Program-made: the position numbers and the translations under genes | Source: Penicillus capitatus | Lineage: Eukaryota > Chlorophyta | Length of the DNA: 64,000 nt | Direction of reading: 5' to 3' | Assembly (NCBI GenBank): GCA_965649825.1 | Contig: OZ287708.1 | Span: 372,001 to 436,000, forward strand | The notes under the pieces: model-generated | What the model was told of the DNA's origin: nothing | The model's database searches: none | The model's input: the letters and a program-made list of their open reading frames with translations, nothing else | Part shown: positions 35,895 through 46,459 of the stretch, piece after piece | Position numbering within the stretch: the stretch's first letter is position 1 | Layout: every line of letters begins with the position of its first letter

Positions 35895-37028
35895 TCAGAC
35901 GTTGAATGGAACAGGGTGGGTGCGATCGAATGGCGTGGGCGTCAATGTGATTCCTTCTGTCCTTTCATCACCGAACTTAGATTCTGCTAGCTTTCTCGCA
36001 TTACTTCGAACCAATAGGCAGAGAAAGCAATGCGTTCCCAGCACGACAGCCACCGCCATGGAAACTCCCTTTGCGGCAGGCAACTCATCTTCACATCCCA
36101 ACATGGTATCGTCGTCGTCTGGGCACTGAGCTCCGTACATCGATATGGGAACACCGATTGTCCCCACAGCATCGAAGACAGCAGCTGTTGTAGCAAAGAC
36201 GCGAATGCGTGAAGTTGCCCATTCCACATTGGGATAACATTCACAGGGCGTCAGGTAGATTGCCCAGAAAGCGAACACTGTGGCAAAAGGTCCCGTCGCA
36301 AACATCAGTCCGAGTGGACCGATATAACCAGCTGACAGCAAGGTCAAAGGAAACGATACCAACAGTACAGCGATCGAGACAACAAAGAGGGCCACCAAGA
36401 AAAGCGGACGCCGTCCGTCCACGGACATCATGCCAGACTTCACTGTCGTTGTATCGGCATCCGATTCGCTCGGCTCAGGCGGCGGCGGTCCAGGAGGGAC
36501 TTGAGGCTGCTGAGGGAGATAGGACTGACCTGTTGGCGAGTATCCATAGGCGTTGGCGCCAGAGTAGGGATAGGGATAGTATCCTGGGTATCCACTCTGT
36601 GTCGGATACGGATAGTAACCATACATGTTTGGATAATAGGAGCCTTCGTTAGGTCGTCCATCAGGTGGTGTGCTTTTCTGTGTGGCTAGCTTCTTCTGAG
36701 ACTTGACTTTCGAGATGCCTCTCTGCGAAGTCTTCGTTTGCGGAACGACGTTTACAGGTTGGCGACCCTGTTGTCCTTGGTGCCCTTGTCCGCCGAAGTA
36801 ATATGGTGTGTACCGGTAGTAAGGAAAAGGATCGCTACCGAATCGAAAAGGGTACACCGTGGCGTTTTGAGGGAACACCCCGGCGTCCAGCTCTCGGTAG
36901 AGACGCAACTGCGAATCTGGCACTTCTGTGCTTCCCGGCTGCAGCAATGAGTCAAGGAGCTGCTCCTGTTCACGGACAGAAGCTTCTCGCGCTCGCTTGG
37001 CTCGCATCTTCCATCGAGGGGCTGGCAT
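35895..37028 (-). CDS. Four-TM membrane protein with Pro/Tyr/Gly-rich N-terminus
   Basis: Uninterrupted 377-aa ORF from the ATG at 37028 (the longer frame would need a GTG start). A basic N-terminus is followed by about 170 residues rich in Tyr, Pro, Gly and Gln (YYPYPTQSGYPGYYPYPYSG), a proline run (PPGPPPPEPSES), then four hydrophobic segments: FLVALFVVSIAVLLVSFPLT, LMFATGPFATVFAFWAIYL, FATTAAVFDAVGTIGVPISM and AVAVVLGTHCFLCLLV. The loop between TM3 and TM4 is acidic with two cysteines (CPDDDDTMLGCEDE), as in tetraspan proteins. The layout suggests a membrane protein with a disordered cytoplasmic head. No specific family is assigned. It is single copy and co-oriented with kinesin and the MoCo-sulfurase fusion. 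Confidence 0.75.
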   Translation of the reverse strand: MPAPRWKMRAKRAREASVREQEQLLDSLLQPGSTEVPDSQLRLYRELDAGVFPQNATVYPFRFGSDPFPYYRYTPYYFGGQGHQGQQGRQPVNVVPQTKTSQRGISKVKSQKKLATQKSTPPDGRPNEGSYYPNMYGYYPYPTQSGYPGYYPYPYSGANAYGYSPTGQSYLPQQPQVPPGPPPPEPSESDADTTTVKSGMMSVDGRRPLFLVALFVVSIAVLLVSFPLTLLSAGYIGPLGLMFATGPFATVFAFWAIYLTPCECYPNVEWATSRIRVFATTAAVFDAVGTIGVPISMYGAQCPDDDDTMLGCEDELPAAKGVSMAVAVVLGTHCFLCLLVRSNARKLAESKFGDERTEGITLTPTPFDRTHPVPFNV

Positions 37029-37638
37029 CTTGTAGATGAAGAAAAGAGATGATTCCACTCGTAGCAGCTAGAGGCGGTGAGGAGTAAGGTGAGAAGTCGA
37101 AGGCGACGCCTCGAAAGGATGAAAGAATCAATGCCGCACCGCACAAATGGCAGCAAGATGACGGGACAGCAAGAGAAGGGACGATGAATCTCGCATTCCC
37201 GGTGCCCGCACCGGCAGATTGCACGATCCATGCTTCATGTTGCGAACGACCGTGTACACGATTCGGAGAACCGCCTTTCGGGCACAACTGAGTACCGGTT
37301 CCAAAACAAGAGAGCCATCAGACAGTGCAGAAGATGCCTTGTCTCCGCCTGGACCGGAAGACTGTTGTCAGGTGCGCCTCGATGGGACGCCAACGGTTGT
37401 ATGTATTGCTTCTGTAGTCTGGCTGTGCCTACTGTGTATGGGATGTCTATCATGAACGCATGAAACAAGCCAAGCTCAATCAGAACGAACCCCATGTACA
37501 CATACCCTTTAACATCGTCTCATTCATTGATCTGCACATGATATGTGCGTCAGGCAAAAGAAGCAACGTTAAGTGTTTTTGAAGCCTTCGAACGGGAACT
37601 TCGACAAAAAGCGAATTCCTAACAGCAGAACTCTGGTT
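37029..37638. other. Intergenic between the four-TM gene and the MoCo-sulfurase fusion
   Basis: About 600 bp with short open frames on both strands and none convincing. It should contain the 3' end of the fusion gene and the promoter of the four-TM gene. Confidence 0.5.
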
Positions 37639-40016
37639 CTAGTCGTCTCGATCTTTGCATCTGGCCTCGAGGAAATTGGCAAAGGCATAGCAGTCGTCGA
37701 ATGTTGAAAGGTATCCCAGTGACAAGCGCACGGATCCGAGAGGAATGTTGACCAGACGGGAGCCGTTATCTAGAGAACCCGTTTTCAGATGACTGTGCTC
37801 TGTACTGTCCACAGAAGAGAACATAGCAATTTCTTTGGATCTTGAAACTTGTATATACTCGAGTTCATCTTCGCATCCCTCTGTCAATCCAGCGAGGCTT
37901 TCGACTTCGGATTCCTGAATGCCGATGTAGTTGTATGCCGCACCCGGATTGCATTCAATTCCGGTGCGGACATGAAATCCAGCCTTTGCAGCATCTTTCT
38001 CAAATGTCTTGTAACTCTGCACTTTTCCTTTCGATCCAAGCAGCTCAAAGTTCAGAATGCCTCCCTGTACATCGATGCTGTCGGGCTGTCCATGTTTGCC
38101 GAAAATCTTGACGATTGGCTTTCCGTTAGAGTGTCGCATGGAACTCAGTCGTTGATGCAGCCATTCGGTAAGTGTATTCACATGTCTCTGAATCGTCAGC
38201 ATACCTCCACATCTGCTCAGAGCTTCGAATCCGTGCTTCAGTGAGATGATATCCAAGAACGCCACGGTTCCGTCTTCTAATCTCTCCGTCGGACGGCACT
38301 TGAGAATATGGAAATTGTCGTGCGGGGTTGCAAGGGCCACGGAGCCTCCTGCCCAAAAGACCTTTTTCAGGATATCGATATCATCGATCCGCAAGATCAA
38401 AGCGCCTAATCCAGTGGGATACCCAAACATCTTGTAGAAAGAAATGGCGACGTAGTCTGCGGGAAACTCTCGCAGACTTAGAGGCTGAGTACTCACAAAG
38501 GCAGCGGCATCCAGCATCACTTTCCATACATCTTGTGATGTGCTCTTTTTCTGAATCTTATCGATCCACGTTAATGGATACTTGACACCGGCGAAGTTTT
38601 CTTCGGCCGGGTAAGCGAAGAGATGGTAGTTTGGTGTGTCGGTCTCTTTGCTGGGTGCTTCGTTTGGCGTCTCGGCAACCCATGCATCCACACCTTCCTC
38701 TGTTATATCCTCATAACTGCCGCCCGATTTGAGCACGTACTCTCGGATACCGAGCACGCTGTTATGGTTTTCCCTCAGATACCGAAAAACACTCTTTTCA
38801 GACCAAGGGTATGTTTCGCCAATTATTTTCAATGCAGTCGTTGCAGATTTCGTGAAGATAACCTGCATCTCACACACTAGGACGTGGAATAAAAAGAGTG
38901 AGCACCCACCTGGTACTCTCTTGGATCCGCGTCGAAGAAATCCAGCACCATGCGTCGAACTTCTTCGATTCGATCTCTCGAGAGCGAAGACGATGGATTC
39001 TCACTGTGAGGATTGCCAAACATGTTTTCCCTGAAATCCTTCATAATCGCCGTCAACTGCGTCTCAGTATACACAGACGAGCCTGTGTAGTCTAGGTAAT
39101 GCTGATTGGGCCCTAGTCTTCTTCCCAGCTCATAGTCATACATTGAATGCAGCAGTCCTCTGTATCCATAAGACGTGCCATACTCGTCCAAAAACTCTTG
39201 CCGTGCGCGGATCAACTCCTTCGTCCTACGTATCGGCATTGCAGGTGGCTCCATATTTGTCGGTGGGGAAGAAGAAGACTGGACAGGCTCGGATGCCATT
39301 TTCTGCTCCAGTTTCGTCTTGAAATTTTTCAATTCTTCAACAGCCATTTTCATTTCGAACTGCGACTGTGTTGCTTCCACTTTGTTCAAAGCCACGACAT
39401 ATCCATTTGGATCCAGTCTGAAATCTTTGTTCGGATCCTCCAAGACCTTCTCGATGTTTGCTCGAAATGTCTTGTGTTTACTGGCTGCCGCTCCAAAGGC
39501 CAAGAGCTTTCTGCCAGCGGTATCATAGATGCTCAGATAAGGGAGCGCTTTGACACCCTGACGCCGTGCATAATCCGCCATTCCATCCACACATGCTCGA
39601 ATAAATTTCACACGTGCGTTTAATGTCGGATCTGCAGCGAGTTCTTTCAGGTGAGGTGACGTCTTTCGGCATCCGTGACACCAAGTGGCAAACCAGTCGA
39701 CGACACAGATCTCATATTCTGGGCATCGAAGAGCCTCTTCCAAAGCAGAATCGGAAGAAACGTCGCACCACAGATCGGCATCTTTCTCCCACCAGAGAGG
39801 CGCTTTGGACACTTCGCCAGAGAGACTGAAGAGACGGGATTCGTACAAAGGCGGCGACGCCGTACGCCACTCCACTCCGCGACGCGACCGAAGACCCGTC
39901 GCCAGGAATGCGCGAGAGGGAGGTCGCCGACGGACGACAGGCGAAGCGAAGCAAGGCGAACGTCTCAATCGCGTTGAGACGATGCTCTGCGAAGATCCGA
40001 TGGCGTAGCTCTGCAT
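37639..40016 (-). CDS. Thioredoxin / molybdenum cofactor sulfurase (NifS-like) fusion
   Basis: Inferred 776 aa from exons 38910-40016 and 37639-38862; the 47-nt GT-AG intron splits DADPREYQ from VIFTKSATTALK. Residues 1-60 form a Ser/Arg-rich presequence, probably plastid or mitochondrial. Residues about 80-200 are a thioredoxin-like domain with the active site WFATWCHGC. A linker with a short coil follows. From about residue 270 it matches the PLP-dependent sulfurase domain of MOCOS/ABA3: YLDYTGSSVY, the PLP lysine in SFYKMFGYPTGLGAL, and the persulfide cysteine in RTGIECNPGAAYNYIGI. The protein ends after the sulfurase domain (LSLGYLSTFDDCYAFANFLE), without the MOSC domain usual in MOCOS. 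Known family role: sulfuration of MoCo for xanthine dehydrogenase and aldehyde oxidase. A thioredoxin partner in cis could supply reductant (inference). Single copy; divergent from cereblon. Confidence 0.85.
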
Positions 40017-40120
40017 CTAGACGAATCGTGGCGATGGAATTGTCAAATGTCGTTCGGCTTAGAATCCATCCAACGCAGACGTCACATCAACGATTTTCAC
40101 GAGTTGGCTGTTCGTCTGCA
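40017..40120. promoter_or_regulatory. Short bidirectional promoter region
   Basis: Only 104 bp separate the start codons of the MoCo-sulfurase fusion (minus) and cereblon (plus). No clear TATA box is seen. The two genes must share this interval or read from within each other's 5' ends. Confidence 0.5.
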
Positions 40121-41348
40121 ATGGATCATGACGAAGAGGAATTCTACGACCCGGACATTGACGACAGAACCTCTCAAAGCGAAGGTAGGTGCAGCCCATG
40201 CTCTTATTGGTTTCTTTACATCTGGTCCTGTCGTTTTGGCATAGAAGTGACATTTGACCTCTCTAACGTCCATCGTCACCGTTACCTTGGCGATGTGGAC
40301 GATGTGAACGATGGGTTGCGTTTGTTAGAGGAAGGACAGGAGTATACCATCCCATCTATCAGCCGCTCAGGCATCTATCATTCCCCAGTCAGCATTTAAT
40401 GAGTACTGATGAGGTGTAGGTGTTGTTTTGTTTCCTGGAATGACAATGCCTTTAAAGGCCGCCCATGCAGCTGAGCTCGGTTCCTTAGAAAAAGCCCTTT
40501 CCGTTGAAAGACCACTCACCGGATTCTTAGTCATCGAACCCAGCGCTTCCATACAGGCATTGTCGCGCAGCGTTGGCTGTTTAGCAATGATTCGCCAAGT
40601 GGGACGTGACAACCATGGAAGATTACTCAGTGTGATTGCACGGGGACAACAACGCGTGGATATCCATGCCAACTTAATGTTCTTCGATCAAGCCACACGA
40701 ACGCCTCTGCGTCTCACCCGGATCAAAGTCCTTCCCCGTGAAAGCGTTCCACATGTCCCGCAAGAAATCCGGGAAGGATGTGGGCACTGGGCAGCGTGGG
40801 TTGTACATCGACTCGATCCGCATTCCTTGGCGGCGCTGGCTTATGATGAAGCGTCTAAGATTCTGCCGGATGTGAAGGACTTGAGAGACGATCCCTGTCT
40901 GTTCTCTTATTGGCTGGCCGCTTCTCTGCCCATCTGCTGTGCCTCTCGGCAGAACCTCCTGACCGAGGACAACGTTTCCTATCGACTGCGGAAAGAACTG
41001 CAGCTGATTGCTTCTGTATCAGGCATCTTCTGTGAATCCTGTTCCAAACGTCTGGCGAATGTCACGGACGTCATCACGATGTCAGAGATGGGTCCAAATG
41101 ACGTCTTTGTCAATGCAAACGGCTATGTGCATGATCTGATCACGGTACGTGGTGTCCACGACGTCAAACTCTACGGTTCCCCTCAGAAGGAATTCTCATG
41201 GTTCGATGGCTATGCATGGACAATAGCACATTGCGCATACTGCCTTAACCACATTGGATGGCGCTTTACTGCTGTCGATGCCGATCTGCATCCTCATTGT
41301 TTTTGGGGCCTCAGTCGAGCCAGAATCACTCATGAAGGCAATGCATGA
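40121..41348 (+). CDS. CRBN: Cereblon (LON plus CULT domains)
   Basis: Inferred 372 aa from exons 40121-40184, 40245-40370 and 40420-41348. Intron 1 is a 60-nt GT-AG intron. Intron 2 (40371-40419, 49 nt) appears to have a GC donor; only this joins YTIPSISRSG to VVLFPGMTMPL in frame. The acidic N-terminus leads to HRYLGDVDD, then the LON-like domain. The CULT domain has the zinc ligands FCESC and HCAYC and the three tryptophans of the ligand cage in SWFDGYAWTIAHC and HIGWRFTA. Cereblon is the substrate receptor of a CUL4-DDB1 ubiquitin ligase. All cage residues are kept, so degron binding is likely. It is a little shorter than the human protein (442 aa). Confidence 0.9.
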
Positions 41349-41448
41349 GAGCAAGTGGCATGTACGTGTGTAACACCATGAACAAAAACAGACACGTCTA
41401 ACCGTCCATTTGTGTGTACAATGACCGCAACGATCCTGTGATGTATCA

Positions 41449-42483
41449 TCACTCCTGTTTCTCTGTTTCTGATGGACGTTGTTTGCCTACCCACGAGGCA
41501 GCCCATTGCCGATCGTAGAAGAAAGCTTCATCGATCAAATTCCGATACTTATCGACATCTTTGAACTCCTGTATCAGTAAGACGGCGAACACGGCGACGT
41601 GTAGCAGCAGTTTGCCAAGAAAGCTGTTCTGCTGTTCCAGAAGACCGGCACCTGTTAGCTGCTCTCCCACAATTGCCAATGCGTAACCCAACATCGCAGC
41701 CCTTCCATTCAGCTTTTCAGCCTAGATCAGTGTCATCCTACTAACAGCGTTCCCCCGGAGAAGATGCCTTACCACTGGGAGATGGAATCGTTTGACCCAT
41801 GCCCACCATGGGATCTCACTCGTGTCGAATTTCACAGCGTCATTGATTGAGGCAATGGGTGTGTCTTCGAGCAGCTGCCGACGAGCGATTTCGGCATCAA
41901 TGACATTGTCCCAGTCGATGTCGCCTGTAGTACCCTTGAACGCAGTCAGATCCCAACGGCCATCAATCCATCGCTCGTCTTTGAACTGTCCGTCCACGAT
42001 CTGCATCGTCTCTTGGACATCTTTCCCTTTCTTCTTGCGCAATGTCGAGGCACCCGCATCCTGATTGCGGCAAAAATGTCGATAGTGCAGTAAAAGGCGT
42101 CGCTTGCTACCTTTCCCAATGCTTTCTCGTCTGTCAGTGTTCCTCCTTTCTCGAGACGTGACGGCGCTCGTTGTTCCTAAGCGGAGAAAATCGACGTCGA
42201 TGACGGCAGTTGAGGGTGGATGCGTAATTGCCTTAGGAGCTGCCTGCTCTGCCGAAGTGGTCGCGGCGATACGCAGACACGAACGTCTGGGTTCACACGA
42301 CAGCCGATCGGCACGTGGCCATTTCGACAAGGAAGCAGACTTTGTCGATGGTTTCGAGTAGAGCTTCGATGAGCACCGTGTGCGAATGCGGGTTGCGATC
42401 GACGACATCTCTGATGAAAGAAACGATTGAGATGATGCAATCCGAAAACCTCGACTTGTAAAGGATGACGCCATCTTCTGCAT
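41449..42483 (-). CDS. OHP2: OHP2-type one-helix light-harvesting-like protein
   Basis: Exons 41773-42483 and 41449-41721; the 51-nt GT-AG intron splits WVKRFHLPV from AEKLNGRAAMLGYALAIVGE. The chlorophyll-binding helix has the E-x-x-NGRAAM motif of the LHC superfamily. The C-terminus (KDVDKYRNLIDEAFFYDRQW) matches OHP2 of plants and algae, where OHP1/OHP2 assist photosystem II reaction-centre assembly in thylakoids. The start MQKMASSFTSRGFRIASSQS looks like a plastid transit peptide. As read, the protein has 327 aa, longer than plant OHP2. The segment around 42060-42120 could hide another intron (a GT...CAG stretch of 50 nt), but removing it shifts the frame. Convergent with cereblon, with 100 bp between stops. 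Confidence 0.85.
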
Positions 42484-42699
42484 CTTGAGCTCAGATGTGA
42501 TGCACTGAATAAGTCGTTTTACGTCGAAAAAATGATTGTTGGCATATTTTCAGACAGCTGCCTCATGGGAATCTAGAGTTATTTAGTACAGAAGATGTCT
42601 CACTTCAATTTAGGCGTTTTACTTTGATGCTGATGAAAACATTAGCAGAGGCCTCTCTTGCGGATTTCTCTAGATTTCTCTACAAATCTTTCTAAAGTT

Positions 42700-43600
42700 G
42701 AACCAACCGTCCTCACCTCGTCATTCACTCACACTTGATCCAGCAATGAAACAGCCGATGATGTTCCGAAGATCGATAGACGTAGGGAGGGCGTGTACTA
42801 AGGCCAGAGTTGAACGACAGCGCATTCTATGCAGGCAAAAGTTAAGACGAACGACGAAATCCGAGTTTTCCAAGTTTAATGTCGCCGACAGGACATCGGA
42901 GTCTCACAGGAAACCTGAGAACGCACGGAGATCCAAATTGCGAATGTTCTGACCGGACTGAACGAGCAGCCAAGAAGATCCACAACTGTTAGATGGTGTT
43001 GCCAAGCACTGCCCACATCAATATCACATCGATGTCTGCGTGCAAGGAGACGATAAGCTGAGACTAGACAAGAGAACGAATTCCTCCTCGGTTCTCTCAA
43101 AGGAGACGGAGAAGACGCTTCACAAAGAGGCACTGTCCTGCAGACGCGAGCACATCGCCTTGGTTATTACTGCGTCTCATGTGCTGGAACCCGACGGTGA
43201 ATCGTCGTGGATTCTGTTCTTGCCCTTCCAGTGCATCTACGCGAGCGCAATGCTCAGAGAACTGCTGGATGTGGATTCGATGGGCGAATGCGTATCACGT
43301 ATTCTGTCTAGCCACCACAGTGCGTCGTTCCACGCTATGGCTGCTGCCCCACCGTCAGTTTCATCTTCTTCCTCGCTATTTTCAGTGGTCTATCGATACG
43401 TCCATCCACAGAGCGCGCTGTAACTTGAACATTTTATGCTTTTACAGTTATGTTCTTCAATCTCGCAAAAACTGCGGTTTCGTTTCTACATCTGTGCTTA
43501 TTTATCAGAAACAGTATCCTACCCAGAGCAAACATCCAAATCAGTCATTTCACAGAACATAGTCGGCAAGGAAAAATGGCCTCTCCTTTCACGAAATCAG
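42700..43600 (+). pseudogene. Inverted fragment of the kinesin-gene tail, right arm
   Basis: Diverged inverted copy of 29335-30200. ORF 43040-43423 keeps the tail frame (CPHQYHIDVCVQGDDKLRLD to VVYRYVHPQSAL). The upstream part at 42700-42960 is recognisable but more changed. No motor or stalk sequence is present; the similarity fades near 42700, the edge of the single-copy core. Confidence 0.7.
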
Positions 43601-43689
43601 CAATTGTATTTTTCTCGACATGATAGCCTCCACGCAGCCGCTAGGCATCAGGTAGGACGCTCCACGAAAGCCTCCAACCGAATAGAAGG

Positions 43690-44945
43690 CCTTCATCAGC
43701 AGCAAGAGCGGCAGGTAAGACGACTGCGACCGCCTTCATTGGCAGCCAGACGCCAGGTATGACGCCTTAGACTGTCTCCAGTGGCGGCCAGACGTCGGGG
43801 CGGACGCCTCTGACCGCCTCCATTGGCGGCCAGAAGTCGGAGCGGACGCCTGAGACTGTCTCCAGTGGCGGCGAGACAGTAGGAAGGGTGCCTGAGTGGC
43901 TTCATTGGCGGCCAGACGTCGGGGCGGACGCCTGAGACCGCCTCCAATGGCGGCCAGATGTCGGGGCGGACGCCTGAGACTGTCTCCAGTGGCGGTGAGA
44001 CAGTAGGAAGGGTGCCTGAGTGGCTTCATTGGCGGCCAGACGTCGGGGCGGACGCCTGAGACCGCCTCCAATGGCGGCCAGATGTCGGGGCGGACGCCTG
44101 AGACCGCCTCCAATGGCGGCCAGATGTCGGGGCGGACGCCTGAGACCGCCTCCAATGGCGGCCAGATGTCGGGGCGGACGCCTGAGACTGTCTCCAGTGG
44201 CGGTGAGACAGTAGGAAGGGTGCCTGAGTGGCTTCATTGGCGGCCAGACGTCGGGGCGGACGCCTCAGACCGCCTCCAATGGCGGCCAGACGTCGGGGCG
44301 GACGCCTCAGACCGCCTCCAATGGCGGCCAGACGTCGGGGCGGACGCCTGAGACTGTCTCCAGTGGCGGCGAGACAGTAGGAAGGGTGCCTGAGACCGCC
44401 TCCAATGGCGGCCAGACGTCGGGGCGGACGCCTGAGACCGCCTCCAATGGCGGCCAGACGTCGGGGCGGACGCCTGAGACCGCCTCCAATGGCGGCCAGA
44501 TGTCGGGGCGGACGCCTGAGACCGCCTCAAATGGCGGCCAGATGTCGGGGCGGACGCCTGAGACCGCCTCCAATGGCGGCCAGATGTCGGGGCGGACGCC
44601 TGAGACCGCCTCCAATGGCGGCCAGATGTCGGGGCGGACGCCTGAGACTGTCTCCAGTGGCGGCGAAACAGTAGGAAGGGTGCCTGAGTGGCTTCATTGG
44701 CGGCCAGACGTCGGGGCGGACGCCTCAGACCGCCTCCATTGGCGGCCAGAAGTCGGAGCGGACGCCTGAGACTGTCTCCAGTGGCGGCGAAACAGTAGGA
44801 AGGGTGCCTGAGTGGCTTCATTGGCGGCCAGATGTCAGGTAGGACGCATGAGACCGCCTCAAGCGGCGGCCAGACGTCGGGTGGACGCCTGAGACTGCCT
44901 CCAGTGGCGGCGAGACAGTAGGAAGGGCGCCTGAGTATGTCTCCA
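43690..44945. repeat. Tandem array T4, type-1 42-bp units (inverted)
   Basis: Inverted type-1 units (GACCGCCTCCAATGGCGGCC, alternating with GAGACTGTCTCCAGTGGCGG), the same as in T1 and T3. Open frames on both strands are due to the 3n period. A short spacer 44946-45150 with an A-rich run separates it from the next sub-array. Confidence 0.9.
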
Positions 44946-45149
44946 GGAACAAAAAAAAGGTTTCAATAACGGCAAAGTCCTCCAGCAGCAGCGACGGCCT
45001 CTGCTCTCAGGAAGACATCAGGTAGGACGCTCTTGAAGACCTCCGGCAGCAGCAACGGCGTCTAATGGCTGCAAGAGCAAAAAATGTATGATATTCTTTC
45101 TGGCCTTCGATCGCGTCAAGACGGCGTGCACATCATCCAAAACAACCTC

Positions 45150-46290
45150 CGAGCCTCAAATAGCAGCAGGGCAGCAGGTAAAATCCACGAGGGCCTTCGG
45201 GCCTCCAACGACAGCAGGGCAGCAGCAGAACATCCACGAGGGCCTCCGGGCCTCCAACGACAGCAGGGCAGCAGCAGAACATCCACGAGGGCCTCCGGGC
45301 CTCCAACGACAGCAGGGCAGCAGCAGAACATCCACGAGGGCCTCCGGGCCTCCAACGACAGCAGGGCAGCAGCAGAACATCCACGAGTGCCTTCGGGCCT
45401 CCAACGACAGCAGGGCAGCAAGTAGAACATCCACGAGGGCCTTCGGGCCTCCAGCGACAGCAGGGCAGCAGGTAAAGTCACACGAGGACCTCCGGGCCTC
45501 CAACGACAGCAGGGCAGCAGTAGAACATCCACGAGGACCTCCGGGCCTCCAACGACAGCAGGGCAGCAGGTAAAGTCACACGAGGACCTCCAGGCCTCCA
45601 ACGACACCAGGGCAGCAGCAGAACATCCACGAGTGCCTTCGGGCCTCCAGCGACAGCAGGGCAGCAGGTAAAGTCACACGAGTGCCTCCGGGCCTCCAAC
45701 GACAGCAGGGCAGCAGGTAAAGTCACACGAGGACCTCCGGGCCTCCAACGACAGCAGGGCAGCAGTAGAACATCCACGAGGACCTCCGGGCCTCCAACGA
45801 CAGCAGGGCAGCAGGTAAAGTCACACGAGGACCTCCAGGCCTCCAACGACACCAGGGCAGCAGCAGAACATCCACAAGTGCCTTCGGGCCTCCAGCGACA
45901 GCAGGGCAGCAGGTAAAATCCACGAGGGACTCCGGGCCTCCAGCGACAGCAAGACAACAAGAGTGGCAGGTAGAACATCCAAGAGGGCCTCCATCCTCCA
46001 ATGACATCACGACAGTAAAGCAGCCTCCAGCCTCCACTGCTTCATATGGTACACAGCAGCCTCCAGCCTCCACTGCTTCATATGGTACACAGCAGCCTCC
46101 AGCCTCCACTGCTTCATATGGTACACAGCAGCCTCCAGCCTCCACTGCTTCATATGGTACACAGCAGCCTCCAGCCTCCACTTGCTGCATATGGTACACA
46201 GCAGCCTCCAGCCTCCACTTGCTGCATATGGTACACAGCAGCCTCCAGCCTCCACTTGCTGCATATGGTACACAGCAGCCTCCATGTAAA
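45150..46290. repeat. Second part of T4: 48-bp and 36-bp units (inverted)
   Basis: From 45180 to 45960 there are about 48-bp units (GGGCCTCCAACGACAGCAGG, GCAGCAGAACATCCACGAG). From 46018 to 46285 there are 36-bp units (CAGCCTCCAGCCTCCACTGC plus TTCATATGGTACACAG). The order mirrors the P-proximal parts of T1 and T3. Confidence 0.9.
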
Positions 46291-46459
46291 AGACAGTCAA
46301 CAAACAGCCATCCACTACAAAGCGAAGGTGGAATGGCGGAAACGGCAAAAGAGAAACGAAAACAGCCCTTTCAGATCTTTGTTTCTTTTTGAATTTTTCT
46401 GTCAAAAAAGAAAACAGCGTTCAAAAAAGTAAACAAAAAGGCCCTCAGAGAGACCAGTC

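Noticed and set aside
42062-42113. Extra 50-nt intron in OHP2 exon 1
   Set aside because: Good GT and CAG ends, but removal shifts the frame of the conserved downstream part, so it was not used.
34700-43700. Centromere-like core flanked by inverted repeats
   Set aside because: The core holds several ordinary-looking genes (kinesin, MoCo-sulfurase fusion, cereblon, OHP2), unlike a gene-free centromere core; module layout alone is weak evidence.
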